Below, one piece after another: positions 50,515 through 64,000 of a stretch of DNA of 64,000 nucleotides (the first letter of the stretch is position 1; the number at the start of each line of letters is the position of its first letter). The position numbers were made by a program, and so were the translations under genes. The DNA comes from Circinella umbellata. Taxonomy: Eukaryota > Mucoromycota > Mucoromycetes > Mucorales > Lichtheimiaceae. The notes under the pieces were generated by a model. That model saw nothing but the letters and a program-made list of their open reading frames with translations, did no database searches and was not told where the DNA came from. Where the stretch lies: contig JAIWNF010000017.1 in NCBI GenBank assembly GCA_025093555.1, positions 558,001 to 622,000 on the forward strand, read 5' to 3'.

Positions 50515-52945
50515 CTAGTATTGCTTTCAATTATAATAAGAAAAATAATAATAAAATAACCATATAAGCTTATATATAGAGATAACGTTATAGCGAAATG
50601 AAAGAAAGAAAGAAAGAAAGAAGAGACAGTTAAACAAATAAAAATAAAAATGGTACGCTCTCGCTTTCTCTTTTTTTGGAGAGGGGTTAGAGAAGTCGTG
50701 AAATTATGGGGTGATGGGGGTTTAAAAAAAAAAAAGAGAACGAATATTGAAAAAATTGATGAGAATAAATACGTACAAGCTCCCAAAATGTTTAATGTTA
50801 TTAATAGAAGAATATGGAAGAAAGAAAAGAGAAAATAATAAAGAGAGAGAGAGAGAAAGGGAGAGACGATGCATGAATGTGTGTTATCTCAAAGAAAACT
50901 GAAAAAGAGAGAGACACGCCACTATACCTACTCGTCCTGTATAATATTAAAAAAATTACAATACTTAATTAATATTTATCTCATATTTTAAGTGAAGTAA
51001 TACATGATCAACAGTAACCCAACAAATAAAGTTATAAAATGTTCTCGCCTTTAAATAGATGAAAAGGCAAATAATAAACGTGGTTTATAATCTCCCCTTC
51101 TCTTTTCTATGATTCTCTAGGTATTATAAATAGTTATGATACATGTAAGTAAAAATTGAGTATGATCAACCCTTTCTTCACCCCTTATTTAGATAGATAA
51201 CTCCTTACAATAGGATATCCTAAATTTGAATATAATAGCAGTAACACTTTATAGTCGTCAATGCCGCCCCCCTCCCAAAAAAAAATAAAGTAATTTTTTT
51301 TTGGGTTTAAAAAATTAGCTCATATGAATGGAAAGAACCTGTTTTTTAAGCATTTCTTTTTATTATAGTAAGAAAGAATATATTTTGATCTCTCTTGTTC
51401 TATTATTATGCAGGAAAAATAATTGTACACAGATGAAGAAAAATAGAAGTCTTGAATATTACAGGTTATATTTATTTGATTATAAAAAAAGAAAACTTCA
51501 ATATAGTACATCCGTTACATAAAAGGGGAGAGAAGAGAAGCATTTATTGATACCCGTTTTTAAGTTGACTATAAAAATAATACAAATAATATAATGAACT
51601 TATTATGCATACATGTTTATACCGAGAATTTAGCACTGTCTCTCGTATATAGAAGTTCTAAAAAACAATGCCCACACCCAGTAAAAAATAATGTTGCAGG
51701 AGGATAAAAATCAATGTCTGCTTAGAAATCAAAAATCGCATATTTTACGATATAAAATCGTATTGGATTGAGCTCAGAGATAACGTATGAAGACAAATAT
51801 CTACGTACATCCACAATATCTAATATATATTTTGTAATTTCAGCTGAAATGTGTATAGATGTGTTATCCATCATTAGATAATGCCCTTTCATATCTGTAC
51901 ATTTATAATTTCATCTGATCTTTTCTTAAAAAAGCTAATTGTAGTATCCTATAGTAGTTTTAATGCTTAGAATATCAGATCCTTGCCTTTCCTTTTTCTT
52001 CTTACGTATTAGAACAAGGAATCTCCACAAACTTTGATTAAACGAGCGACTTCCAGATCTCTAGACTTAAACTCATTGATTGAATGCTCAATTATATCCA
52101 CAATTGCAGGAGAAGGGCTAGAATCAATACACTAGATTATTATCACTTGGTAATTCTTGTTAAGAATAAGTTATGCGCTGCTTCTTACTATCATATTAAA
52201 AAATTGAATCCTGATTCTTTTCCTACTGCTTTACCCATCTATGTACAGCATAAAAATGTATGGATACATAACTCCTTCGCTACTGCTGAAGAACTCATAT
52301 TCATCGATCTTTATTTTAAGAAACTGAGTCTTTTCCTCTTAAGTATATGGAGCAAATGGATATTTTTAGTCATTTATCTTATGTGAGCCTCATTTTTCTC
52401 CTCCTTCATATGGTCTAAATGATATACATTGGCGCGTGTAGTACCAAGGATTTAAAACTTCAAATTACGAAGTGGCAAGATTTAAAAAAGCGCGATAATT
52501 GACTCGGTGGGACATTACTTTTTGAAAACTTTGTGTATGAACTATGTATTGTACTATGATGGTCAGAATACTCATCTTCAAAAAAAATAGAGAATGTATC
52601 ACAAAGTTCAAAGTGTCTAGCCACTATATAGAATGGTCATAATATATATGCCTTATATCTTTACTATAGCAATATTTTATAAAATCTCTAAAATAATTAT
52701 AGAGTATCTTCGAGCAGTTCCAGGCACAACACAACTCTCTCAATTCAAAAGAAACTTTTTCCTATTCCTGGATCGTAAAAGTATTTTTATTATCTTTTAC
52801 TTTTTTTTTTTTTTTTCAAAAACTAAATTTTAATAAATGTGCGCATGAGATTCTACCACAAAAAACAGAATATTAACAGAGGGAACAAAAAATGGGGAGA
52901 GGGAGAAAATGAATTTTAGTTATTTGAATATGCTTTGATTTTGAT
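50515..52945. other. Intergenic, no convincing gene
   Basis: 2.4 kb of AT-rich DNA with GAAA and GA microsatellite runs (about 50597-50622 and 50842-50865). The plus-strand 100-aa frame at 52084-52386 begins with a protein-like segment (LDYYHLVILVKNKLCAASYY) but turns into AT-rich noise and matches no family I know. Confidence 0.5.
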
Positions 52946-53161
52946 TTATTGCATAGTAGGCATAGCGACGCTGGAGCGGTTGTGAGTAGCATCGGACTCC
53001 TTCCAAAGAGCAGTAACAGTCTTGGGCTTGGTGTAGAAGAGAAGACCGCTCTTACCATAGAAGTTCATGTCACCCAAAATGGATCCACGGCTACCAGTCT
53101 ATTATTTGTAATTAAAATGCAAAAATATAGAGGGTTAGCGAATGTAAAAGAAAAAATACGA

Positions 53162-53195
<34 letters not shown>

Positions 53196-55261
53196 GTAAG
53201 CAAAAAGAAAACAACAAAAAACTTACGAAAGAGAAGGGTGGAACTGGAACAGGAATAGGAACGTTGATACCAACTTGACCAACATCAATTTCGTGCTCAA
53301 ACTTACGAGCAGCAGGACCAGAATTGGTAAAGACAGCAGTACCATTACCATAAGGATTGGCATTTACTAATTCAATAGCTTCATCCAAAGTATCTACGTT
53401 CAAACACACCAAGACGGGAGCAAAGATTTCTTCACGGTAACATTCCATGCTAGCGTTGACATCAGTAATGATGGTAGGACCTTAATTAAAATTAAGCAAA
53501 ATAAAAGGTTAAACAATAATCCGCTACTAATGGAGTTTCTTTTCTCTCTCTGTGTATACTTGTCACATGAAATAAAAAAAAATGTTTGACTTACCAACAA
53601 AGTTACCCTTTTCGTAACCCTTAACAACAATACCCCGACCATCCAACAAAAGATTGGCACCTTCGTCAGCACCACTTTGGATCAAACGCTCAGCACGTTC
53701 CTTGGCTTGAACAGTAATGACTGGACCAAGATCAACTTCAGGATCCATACCATAGCCGACCTTGAGTTGTTGAGCACGTTCAGCCAATTCAGGCAACCAT
53801 TCCTTGGATTCACCAACCATGACAAGAGTACTCAAAGCCATACAGCGCTGACCAGCAGCACCAAAGGCAGCACCGGCAATAGCATTCAAAGTAGCTTGTT
53901 TGTTGGCATCGGGAAGAACAACGGCATGGTTCTTGGCGCCCAAGTTAGCTTGAACACGCTTGCCATTGGCATTACCACGAGTATATATATGTTGACCAGC
54001 ACGGTCGGAACCAACAAAGGAGATAGCCTTGATTTCGGGAGCATCACAGATATAATTGACACAGTCAACGGAACCATGGACAATATTCAAAACACCCTTG
54101 GGAACACCAGCTTCAGCAGCCAATTCAGCCAACATCATCATGGCACCAGGATCACGTTCAGAAGGCTTCATAATGATTGAGTTACCAGCAGCAATAGACA
54201 ATGGGAACATCCACAAGGGGATCATGGCAGGGAAATTGAAAGGACAAATACCAGCAGTAACACCCTGTTATAGTAATAGTATGATGATAAGTATGTGTTG
54301 GTTTCTTTTTTTAACAGTCAAAAATAATATCCAAAAGAAAAGAGATTGTTTGTTATAAAACTTACCAATGGCTCACGATACATGTCTAAGAAAATAAAAT
54401 GATTTTTTACAAGCCCAGAAAAAAATTAGTATATAGATTACATATATATAAAAATTTCAACGTCAGTACACAATCAGCTCCTACCTATAACAAGCCTAAT
54501 TGTGATTTGATAATAGTAATAATGATACTAAATAACTTACATGTTTCCATATCTCGAGCGACAGTCAATTTTTCACCCATCAAACCTGTAGTTAAACCAC
54601 AAGCTTGTTCAACGACTTGAAGACCGCGGAAAACATCACCCTTGGCATCAACAAAAGTCTTGCCTTGTTCTTCAACAATGTTTTTAGCAATACGATCTTG
54701 ATTTTCACGAATCAAATATTGTAAATCCATCATAACACGTTGACGTTGCAATACAGTGGTCTTTCTCCATTCTTTGGCAGCATATTCAGCAGACTTGGTA
54801 GCTTCAACCAATTCTTCATGAGTAGTTTCGGGAACCATACCAAGAAGCTCTTGAGTAGCCTATCCAATATATTTACAATAATCAGTTATATATTAGATTG
54901 AATTATATTTAAATACATATCAAAATCCCATACTATGTCATATAAATTTGACTTACAGGATTCTTTAATTCAATCCACTTGGAAGCTTGAGACTCAACAA
55001 ATTCACCATTGATATAGTTCTTGATATTAGGTACAGTAGAAGACTTGGCTGCTGCTGCAGCATGTTGAAGAGCAGGTAAGTTTGTGGAAAAGCTTCTTTG
55101 AACAAAAGGAGTTGCTCTATATATATATATATTTACAATTGGGCGTTCATTGTGAGTTGGTTAATAAATGGGGAGAGGTGAAAAGGTCATTCAAATAGTA
55201 AAAGTTGGTCTTGAATTACTTACCTAATTAGCGATGGAGACTTTAAGACAGCGGACAACAT
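52946..55261 (-). CDS. Methylmalonate-semialdehyde dehydrogenase (acylating), mitochondrial
   Basis: ALDH6-family enzyme: oxidises methylmalonate and malonate semialdehydes with NAD+ and CoA, giving propionyl-CoA or acetyl-CoA, in valine, thymine, inositol or beta-alanine breakdown. Seven exons, all in phase: 55261-55224, 55116-54957, 54859-54541, 54385-54366 (only 20 nt), 54264-53595, 53480-53227, 53098-52946; 537 aa. The N-terminus ([20 protein letters not shown], then SFSTN) is a mitochondrial presequence. Family marks: [62 protein letters not shown], nucleophile Cys320 in [65 protein letters not shown]. The general-base Glu of ordinary ALDHs is absent, as expected for this CoA-acylating class. 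Confidence 0.96.
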
Positions 55262-57446
55262 TATTATTTATATGTATATGAGAAAGAGATAGGATAAAAA
55301 AAGGGAAAGAAAGGCAAGTTTATACATAACTCAAGTTAGTCGACTATTTGTAACAGGCTGGTACCGTGCGAAATTTTGAAAAGTGGGGGTGTTAACCTTA
55401 AATTTTCACGCTACTTAGTATATTCTATCCATTTTGGTATTTTTCTTTTGAATTCCGGTAGCTTGCCAAATAGAATAAATATAAGTTTTTTCTTCACTTA
55501 CTTAAAAGAGAAATTGAATAATGGAGTAATGGGAATATACTTATAATAAATAGTAATAGGTAGTAATAAATAGCTTTCATTTTTTTTTGTAAATTTACTA
55601 TCACGAATTTTTATCGTTTGCTGAATAATATACTTCTCCACCATCCAACCAACAGAAATACCTTAAAAATAAACATTATATCGTATAAGGTAACTTTTTT
55701 TCCGACCGAATCGAAGAAACCGTATAAAGATTAGAGCCAAATCCATTCATTGGTTTTTTAAAATTATTTGTTGTTGTTGAGATTTGAGTCAGCAAGTAGT
55801 ATCCTTTTAAAGCGAAAGTATGATAAAAAAAATTAGGGAAGAAAAATATTACCTTATGCTCTTGCCGCTAGATAGCCAACATGGTTTTCTATTTGTTGCG
55901 CTTGATAAGATAATGATTGATGTAAGTATCGTCACGCAAAAACCTAGTCTTTTATTTTATTCAATTGATAGATATATGTTGCACAACGTAGTGGCCTGGG
56001 AAGGAATACATCATGAATGGTAAACATTTCCCCACTCAGTATCAGCTTATCCTTGGCTTTTTTTAATTCATCATTATATTTCATCATTGTTACTGTGATA
56101 GTAAAAAAAAATCATAATAACAACATTATTATCAGTCCTAGCTATTTTTTTTTTTTAGTTTTTACTTGCTCGAAACTTATTAACATCAATTAATAAGAGG
56201 TGGCTAGTATAAACAAAGTCTTTACACTGTTTTGCCAAACAATATTATATAGATCAATTTAAATAAAGATCGCTACTGTATACATATGTAAAGAGCTTTA
56301 TAAGCTTTAAATATATAATATATATTTGTATAAGCTTCTACAATTTAGGTTGTACGTCAATAGTAAATTTGACTGCATTATTCGGCTTAAGTATTAGAGT
56401 GTTACGTACTAAAATAAGATCTACGTATTATTTTATGGTATCCACGTTCATAGAACGTAGAGATATTTATTATGTTACCCGCATAAGGCGTTTATGACCT
56501 GTGCAGTAACATAAACATATTCGTTGGTGAAATCATGAAGCATGTCCTAATCTTCTTTATTACAACAATAATAACAAGTAGCCTACTTGGTCAGACAAAC
56601 ATTTATTAAAAGTTTGTTGAATTATTATTAAGCATCTCGCTAAAAGCTGTAAATATATGCGTAATACCATTGAAAACTCAAAAACAAATAAGTTGGCAGC
56701 ATTCACTTTTTGTGTAATAACCCATCTGCTATTAAAATACTGTATAATCGTGAGCATAACTTTCTTTTACTAAACAATAATTAGTGGTTACATGTATACA
56801 AAATTGGAATGTGAATAAAATCTTGATTCAGCAGACAGAGGCGAGTTCCGGCTAAAACTAGTTGCTTAGCGTGAATAAATTCACAATGTAACAAAAATTA
56901 CTAATAGAATTGTGATACAACATCAAATGATGGAATAAAATGATAGTTCTAAATTAATAACCCAAAAATCACCAGTAACCAAGTAATATTAACAATATTA
57001 GACCATTATTATTGTTTATATACACTTCTGTGCAATAATTTCTTCCAGTAACAGTATTACATATTTGAAACTACTATTGTAACAAACAAAACATCCTACT
57101 ACATCTTCCCCTACTTTAATATTTATAAAACGTGGGTACTTAATATACTACAACAAATAAAAAAAAACGACCTCTACATTTCGAACTTCTCTCATTATGT
57201 AGACATACATAATATATATGTACCACTGAGCCCTAATATGCTATGACCCATTATTTGTATTTAAAAACTCTATAAGTATACTACCTAGCAAAACGAAAAA
57301 CAGCTATTACATAAAGACGAAAGGAAAAGATATATATTTTATATACATTTATAAGAAAGATGCTAATTAAACACAAGAGTACTAATAAGAAACATATTGT
57401 ACATAATTTAAGAGAAAGAAGAAGAAAACAATGTGATTATTACTAT
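55262..57446. other. Intergenic, no gene seen
   Basis: 2.2 kb AT-rich DNA upstream of the semialdehyde dehydrogenase and downstream of OYE copy C. Frames such as 55820-56023 carry no motif. Confidence 0.55.
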
Positions 57447-58833
<1,387 letters not shown>

Positions 58834-60231
58834 TATAATGATAACGAGAAAGGGAAAAAAGAAAGAAAAGAGAGAAGCAAATTAATTATATACAGGCTTT
58901 TTTTTAAAAAAATCAAAAAATCAAAATAGAAGATTATTGTACCTGGATTCTCGGATTATTCCTTTTTGAAAAACTGTTTTTGTGCTTAATAATCGAAGCA
59001 ATAATTTTTCATCATCCGCAAGCCAAAACGTTTTTTTCCTATATTTCTTTTTTGTTTATAAATCGTTTATTACTATTATATAATAATTCTTTTTGAATCA
59101 TTGAAAAAAAAATTAAAGAAAAGAGAATGAAAACAAATGCTTTTTCAATCGGTGGAACTTTGCACCGCATCTAAACAAATAGCCAAAGTAATCAGAATTA
59201 GATGGATTCGCACGACACGCTCTTGTGTAACAATATGATTCTACTCTTTTTCTTTCAAAACGTCAATTACTCTTGCAATCTTCCATCATTTTATCGCAAT
59301 GCTCTAAAGCACGTCATACTATTTTTTTTTTTGCTCACATATACTTTTTTTCTTTTCTTTCTCGAGTGTATCTTTCTCTTTATTCTATAATTTTTTTTCC
59401 AATACTCACTTTGACATACTTTCCTATATATCCTACTAATGGTTAATGGTTAATAGATTCTTGTTTAACCTATTCTTATCTATAGCATTGTTTTCATGTA
59501 TCATTTTCTACCAAATTTTTGGTGTTTATATTCAAAAAAGCTTTACATAATATTAACTCAAAACAAAAAGATAACTTTTAGTTACCTATGATACGTAATA
59601 TGATACGTATTAGCTAGCGATAAGCTTATTTTTTTTATGGAGCATTTAATATATATTGAAACAATCATTTGTAGTATAATGATATCCAATGGTGTTTTAT
59701 TTAATTTACCTGATTCTGGTGCTTTTCTTGCTATGAAAAGTAAAAGTTGTCATAGCAATTAACTGTTGGCTAGTAACGGTCCACCATCTAACGGTGTAAG
59801 GAAAACGAAGTTTGTTTTTACTTTGCTATTACGAATACCTATCAGATAACATTATATTTAAAGAGAAAAGAACCATATTTAAAAAAAACTATTACTATTA
59901 CTGAAACTATTCATTAATGGTATACAACTTTATAGAACGTTAATAGAGCACATTTCTTTTAATAAAAGCTTACTATCTATTGTAAAACAGAACATTACAT
60001 CACTCAGATAACTATATTATTTATTTTTGGTAATTTGAAACATGTATCCTTTACGCATAAAAAAGAAATATTCCAAAAAAAAAAAAGCAGTTCGGGCATA
60101 GAAAAGGAAAACGCCAATAGAGCAGTTTGCTTGGAAAATCTTAAGCCACGCATTTCACGCAACCTTTTTTTTTAAAAGCGGGGCAATTTTTTTGACACCT
60201 TTCCTTTAAACTTTTTATCTTATTTTTAAAC
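58834..60231. other. Divergent intergenic region, no gene seen
   Basis: 1.4 kb holding the promoters of OYE copy C and the FKBP gene. AT-rich; frame 59202-59390 is a T-rich artefact. Confidence 0.55.
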
Positions 60232-61061
60232 ATGAGTGTTCAAGGATTTTGGGGTAAGCAAAAAAAAAAAATATAAATCAGTGATGCTTTATTTTATGTA
60301 TTTAGTTGATGTTAATTCCAAATAATTTTGTATAAAATAATTGTAGGATTGCAAGTTGTGCCTAAGAAGACATATACTCAAGTTGTCGCCGCACCTTTCC
60401 GTGTATCTATGGTATGTATTATTTTCTTTAATGGACTAATCTATACAGATCTCGACGGACAGATACGCATACAACATTCTTTTTAATGGTCTTTCATGGT
60501 TGTTTTATAATTATTTTTAACTTTTATTTTTAACCTTTTTTTTTGTATGCAGGCTTCTTTAGGTGATGAAGTCAGTGGAAAGGGTCGTACTGCTTTGTGT
60601 GTCAAGGTTGACAAGAAGGACTTTGTCTTGTGCTCTTTGACACCCGAAAAGGTCGAGCAACAACCCTTAAACATCACTTTTGTTGAAGGCGAAGAAGTTA
60701 CATTTACTGTCAAGGGTAATAAGTAAGTTATTTTTGTATCTATTTATTTATCTATACATTATATATTATTATTGTCATTGTTACTAAACAATTTCTATTT
60801 AAAGCACAATCCATCTTACTGGCAACTACGTCTTTGATGATGAGGATGATGAAGGCGAAGCTAACATGGCTGAGTAAGTTTTCGGTTTTGTTTTTGGGAA
60901 TAGCACCCACCCACATATATATATGTATGTATTCGGAAGGGAGATGGTTAATTTTCTTTAATGTATATAGTCTTGAAGCTTTGTTGAAGCAACGTGGTGC
61001 TATGATTGATGACGAGGCTGAAGAAGATTCTGAGGAAGATGATGATGAGGAAGATGATGAT

Positions 61062-61096
<35 letters not shown>

Positions 61097-61756
61097 AGAA
61101 GAGGAAGCTCCAGTTCAACCTACTAAGAAGGATAAGAAGCGTCCTGCTGAAACTGAACAGGATAAGCCTGCTAAGAAGGCTAAGGCTGATCAAGAACAAC
61201 AAAAGAAGCAAGAACTTGAAAAGAAAAAACAAGAGCAACAAAAGAAGCAACAAGAACTTGAAAAGAAAAAGCAAGAACAGCAAAAAAAACAAGAAGAACA
61301 ACAAAAGAAGAAGCAAGATGAATCAAAGGTTAATGGATTTACATTTAAAGAGAGAGAGAGGGTGGATATTTCTGTGCGTAATTATATGAAACTAAATGTA
61401 CGGTATATATATATAATTAGATCAAGAAGCTTCCTAATGGAATGATCATTGAAGAACAAAAAGTTGGTGAAGGTGAGCAAGCCAAGAGCGGCAAGAAGGT
61501 TGGTATGCGTTACATTGGTAAATTGACCAATGGTAAGGTCTTTGACAAGAACACTTCAGGCAAACCTTTCTTCTTCAACTTGGGTCGTGGTGAAGTCATC
61601 AAGGGATGGGATATTGGTGTCAGTGGAATGAAGGTTGGTGGTGAACGAAAGTTGACTATTCCTGCTGCCCTAGCTTATGGTAAACGTGGTGCTCCACCAG
61701 ATATCCCACGTAACGCCACTTTAGTATTTGACGTCAAATTAGTTGCTTTGAAATAA
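60232..61756 (+). CDS. Nucleolar FKBP-type peptidyl-prolyl isomerase (Fpr3/Fpr4-like)
   Basis: Proline isomerase and histone chaperone of the nucleolus/nucleus. Six exons in phase: 60232-60253, 60347-60411, 60553-60722, 60805-60873, 60971-61328, 61421-61756; 339 aa. N-terminal nucleoplasmin-like domain: [40 protein letters not shown]. Next a long Asp/Glu tract (about 122-145) encoded by GAA/GAT repeats, then a Lys/Gln/Glu coiled region built from repeats of [14 protein letters not shown]. The FKBP domain starts near residue 228: [91 protein letters not shown]. Core FKBP pocket residues (Tyr, Phe, Asp, Val-Ile, Trp, Tyr, Phe) are present, so it should be active and FK506-sensitive. The first exon encodes only seven residues. 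Confidence 0.95.
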
Positions 61757-62221
61757 GGATAAACTTTCTTAAGAAAACCTTTTTTACACATGCTATTTTT
61801 ATTGCTTCAATCTTAAAACACAACATACACGCACGCACACACACACAAACACATTCTATGCATTTTTTTTTCAATTTATTATAATACAATCACTTATTTT
61901 GGTTTCAAAAGAAAGTATATACTTTTCTTTGCCTTTGACACGCAATATTTAACTATTATTATTACTATTATAATTATTATTATTACTGCATTTTTGTGTG
62001 TGTTTTGATGTTATATTTCGCTATGTAATATGTGCCAAAAATTAAATGCTCTAAAAGTTATAAAATGGAAAAGAGAAAGGGTTATAAAAGAATATGAAAG
62101 TGTGTATATGATTTGTTTGTGGAGGGGTAGTCAATGAAAAAGAAAAAAAAAGGTATTGTTTTTTTTAATAAAAAAATCTTTAGTATATGTAAATATATAA
62201 GAAGTCAAGTAGATTTATCCA
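61757..62221. other. Convergent intergenic region
   Basis: 3' ends of the FKBP and Rab6 genes. AT-rich, with a CA-rich patch at about 61825-61850. Nothing else seen. Confidence 0.6.
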
Positions 62222-63772
<1,551 letters not shown>

Positions 63773-64000
63773 TATTTTATTTTATGGTGTTTTTAAGAAA
63801 AAGTTGTTCAAGTGAAGTATACAGAAGAAAGAGAGAGTTGAGAACCAAATTATTATTATATTTTTGTAAGGTCGAAAGTATATATGTAGTACCCTTCAAA
63901 AAAGAAATCAGTGTAACAGATCGTACGGAGCGGGGCATATAACCTCCTGTATAAGTTACCCTGACTATCTTATATGTAGATGACACGATCTACACATAAA
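63773..64000. other. Upstream of the Rab6 gene, no gene seen
   Basis: AT-rich sequence to the right edge. The 69-aa minus-strand frame at 63777-63986 has no motif. Confidence 0.6.

Noticed and set aside
53677..54358. Plus-strand frames (167 and 100 aa) opposite the semialdehyde dehydrogenase
   Set aside because: Antisense shadows of a conserved ALDH exon.
60948..61316. Leu/Phe-rich 122-aa minus-strand frame that looks like a membrane protein
   Set aside because: It is the reverse complement of the acidic and Lys-rich repeats of the FKBP gene.

Overview
The window is nuclear DNA of an early-diverging fungus, most likely Mucoromycota (Mucorales-type). The reasons are very AT-rich DNA with many homopolymer and TA tracts, genes split by short GT-AG introns (about 50-130 bp), a triplicated old yellow enzyme family, a sphingomyelin-synthase-like gene, and decayed transposons of the pogo, PIF/Harbinger and probably Fanzor/TnpB types. 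The species cannot be named from sequence alone. Exon limits below were worked out by hand from splice signals and reading phase, with no transcript support.

Layout. 1-776 (-): 5' part of a short-chain dehydrogenase running off the left edge. 1.67-3.18 kb (-): decayed coding blocks with a TnpB/Fanzor-like zinc motif and RuvC-III-like motif. 4.55-6.76 kb (+): SWC4/DMAP1 chromatin subunit. 6.96-8.67 kb (+): unknown Ser-rich acidic coiled-coil protein. 10.3-12.6 kb (-): glucose-6-phosphate dehydrogenase. 14.3-15.8 kb (-): TLDc/OXR1-like protein. About 17.9-18.85 kb (-): sphingomyelin-synthase-like (PAP2_C) membrane enzyme. 19.6-20.4 kb (-): small unknown protein. 20.8-25.7 kb (-): two tandem old yellow enzyme genes. 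26.4-35.6 kb: an accessory, repeat-rich stretch with two TIR elements (TA target sites), a PIF/Harbinger element lying in an intron of a decayed multi-exon gene, and a 337-bp tandem repeat. 36.0-37.9 kb (-): F-box/LRR protein. 38.3-41.6 kb (-): sulfite reductase alpha subunit. 45.4-49.3 kb (+): BCAS3 homologue. 49.9-50.5 kb (-): small single-pass membrane protein. 52.9-55.3 kb (-): methylmalonate-semialdehyde dehydrogenase. 57.4-58.8 kb (-): third old yellow enzyme. 60.2-61.8 kb (+): nucleolar FKBP (Fpr3/4 type). 62.2-63.8 kb (-): Rab6/Ypt6 GTPase.

How the genes fit together. This is a normal eukaryotic gene neighbourhood with no operon logic. A loose metabolic theme is NADPH: G6PD makes it, while sulfite reductase and the three old yellow enzymes consume it. 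BCAS3 (autophagy/membrane) and Rab6 (Golgi traffic) are cell-biological genes. The most unusual observations are a Tyr-to-Phe change at the catalytic proton-donor position in one old yellow enzyme, 8- and 9-nt microexons encoding the Rab6 DTAGQ motif, an intact-ended Harbinger element inside a host intron, a pogo remnant that keeps a CENP-B-type DNA-binding segment, and a GC-rich double-hairpin island in AT-rich DNA.
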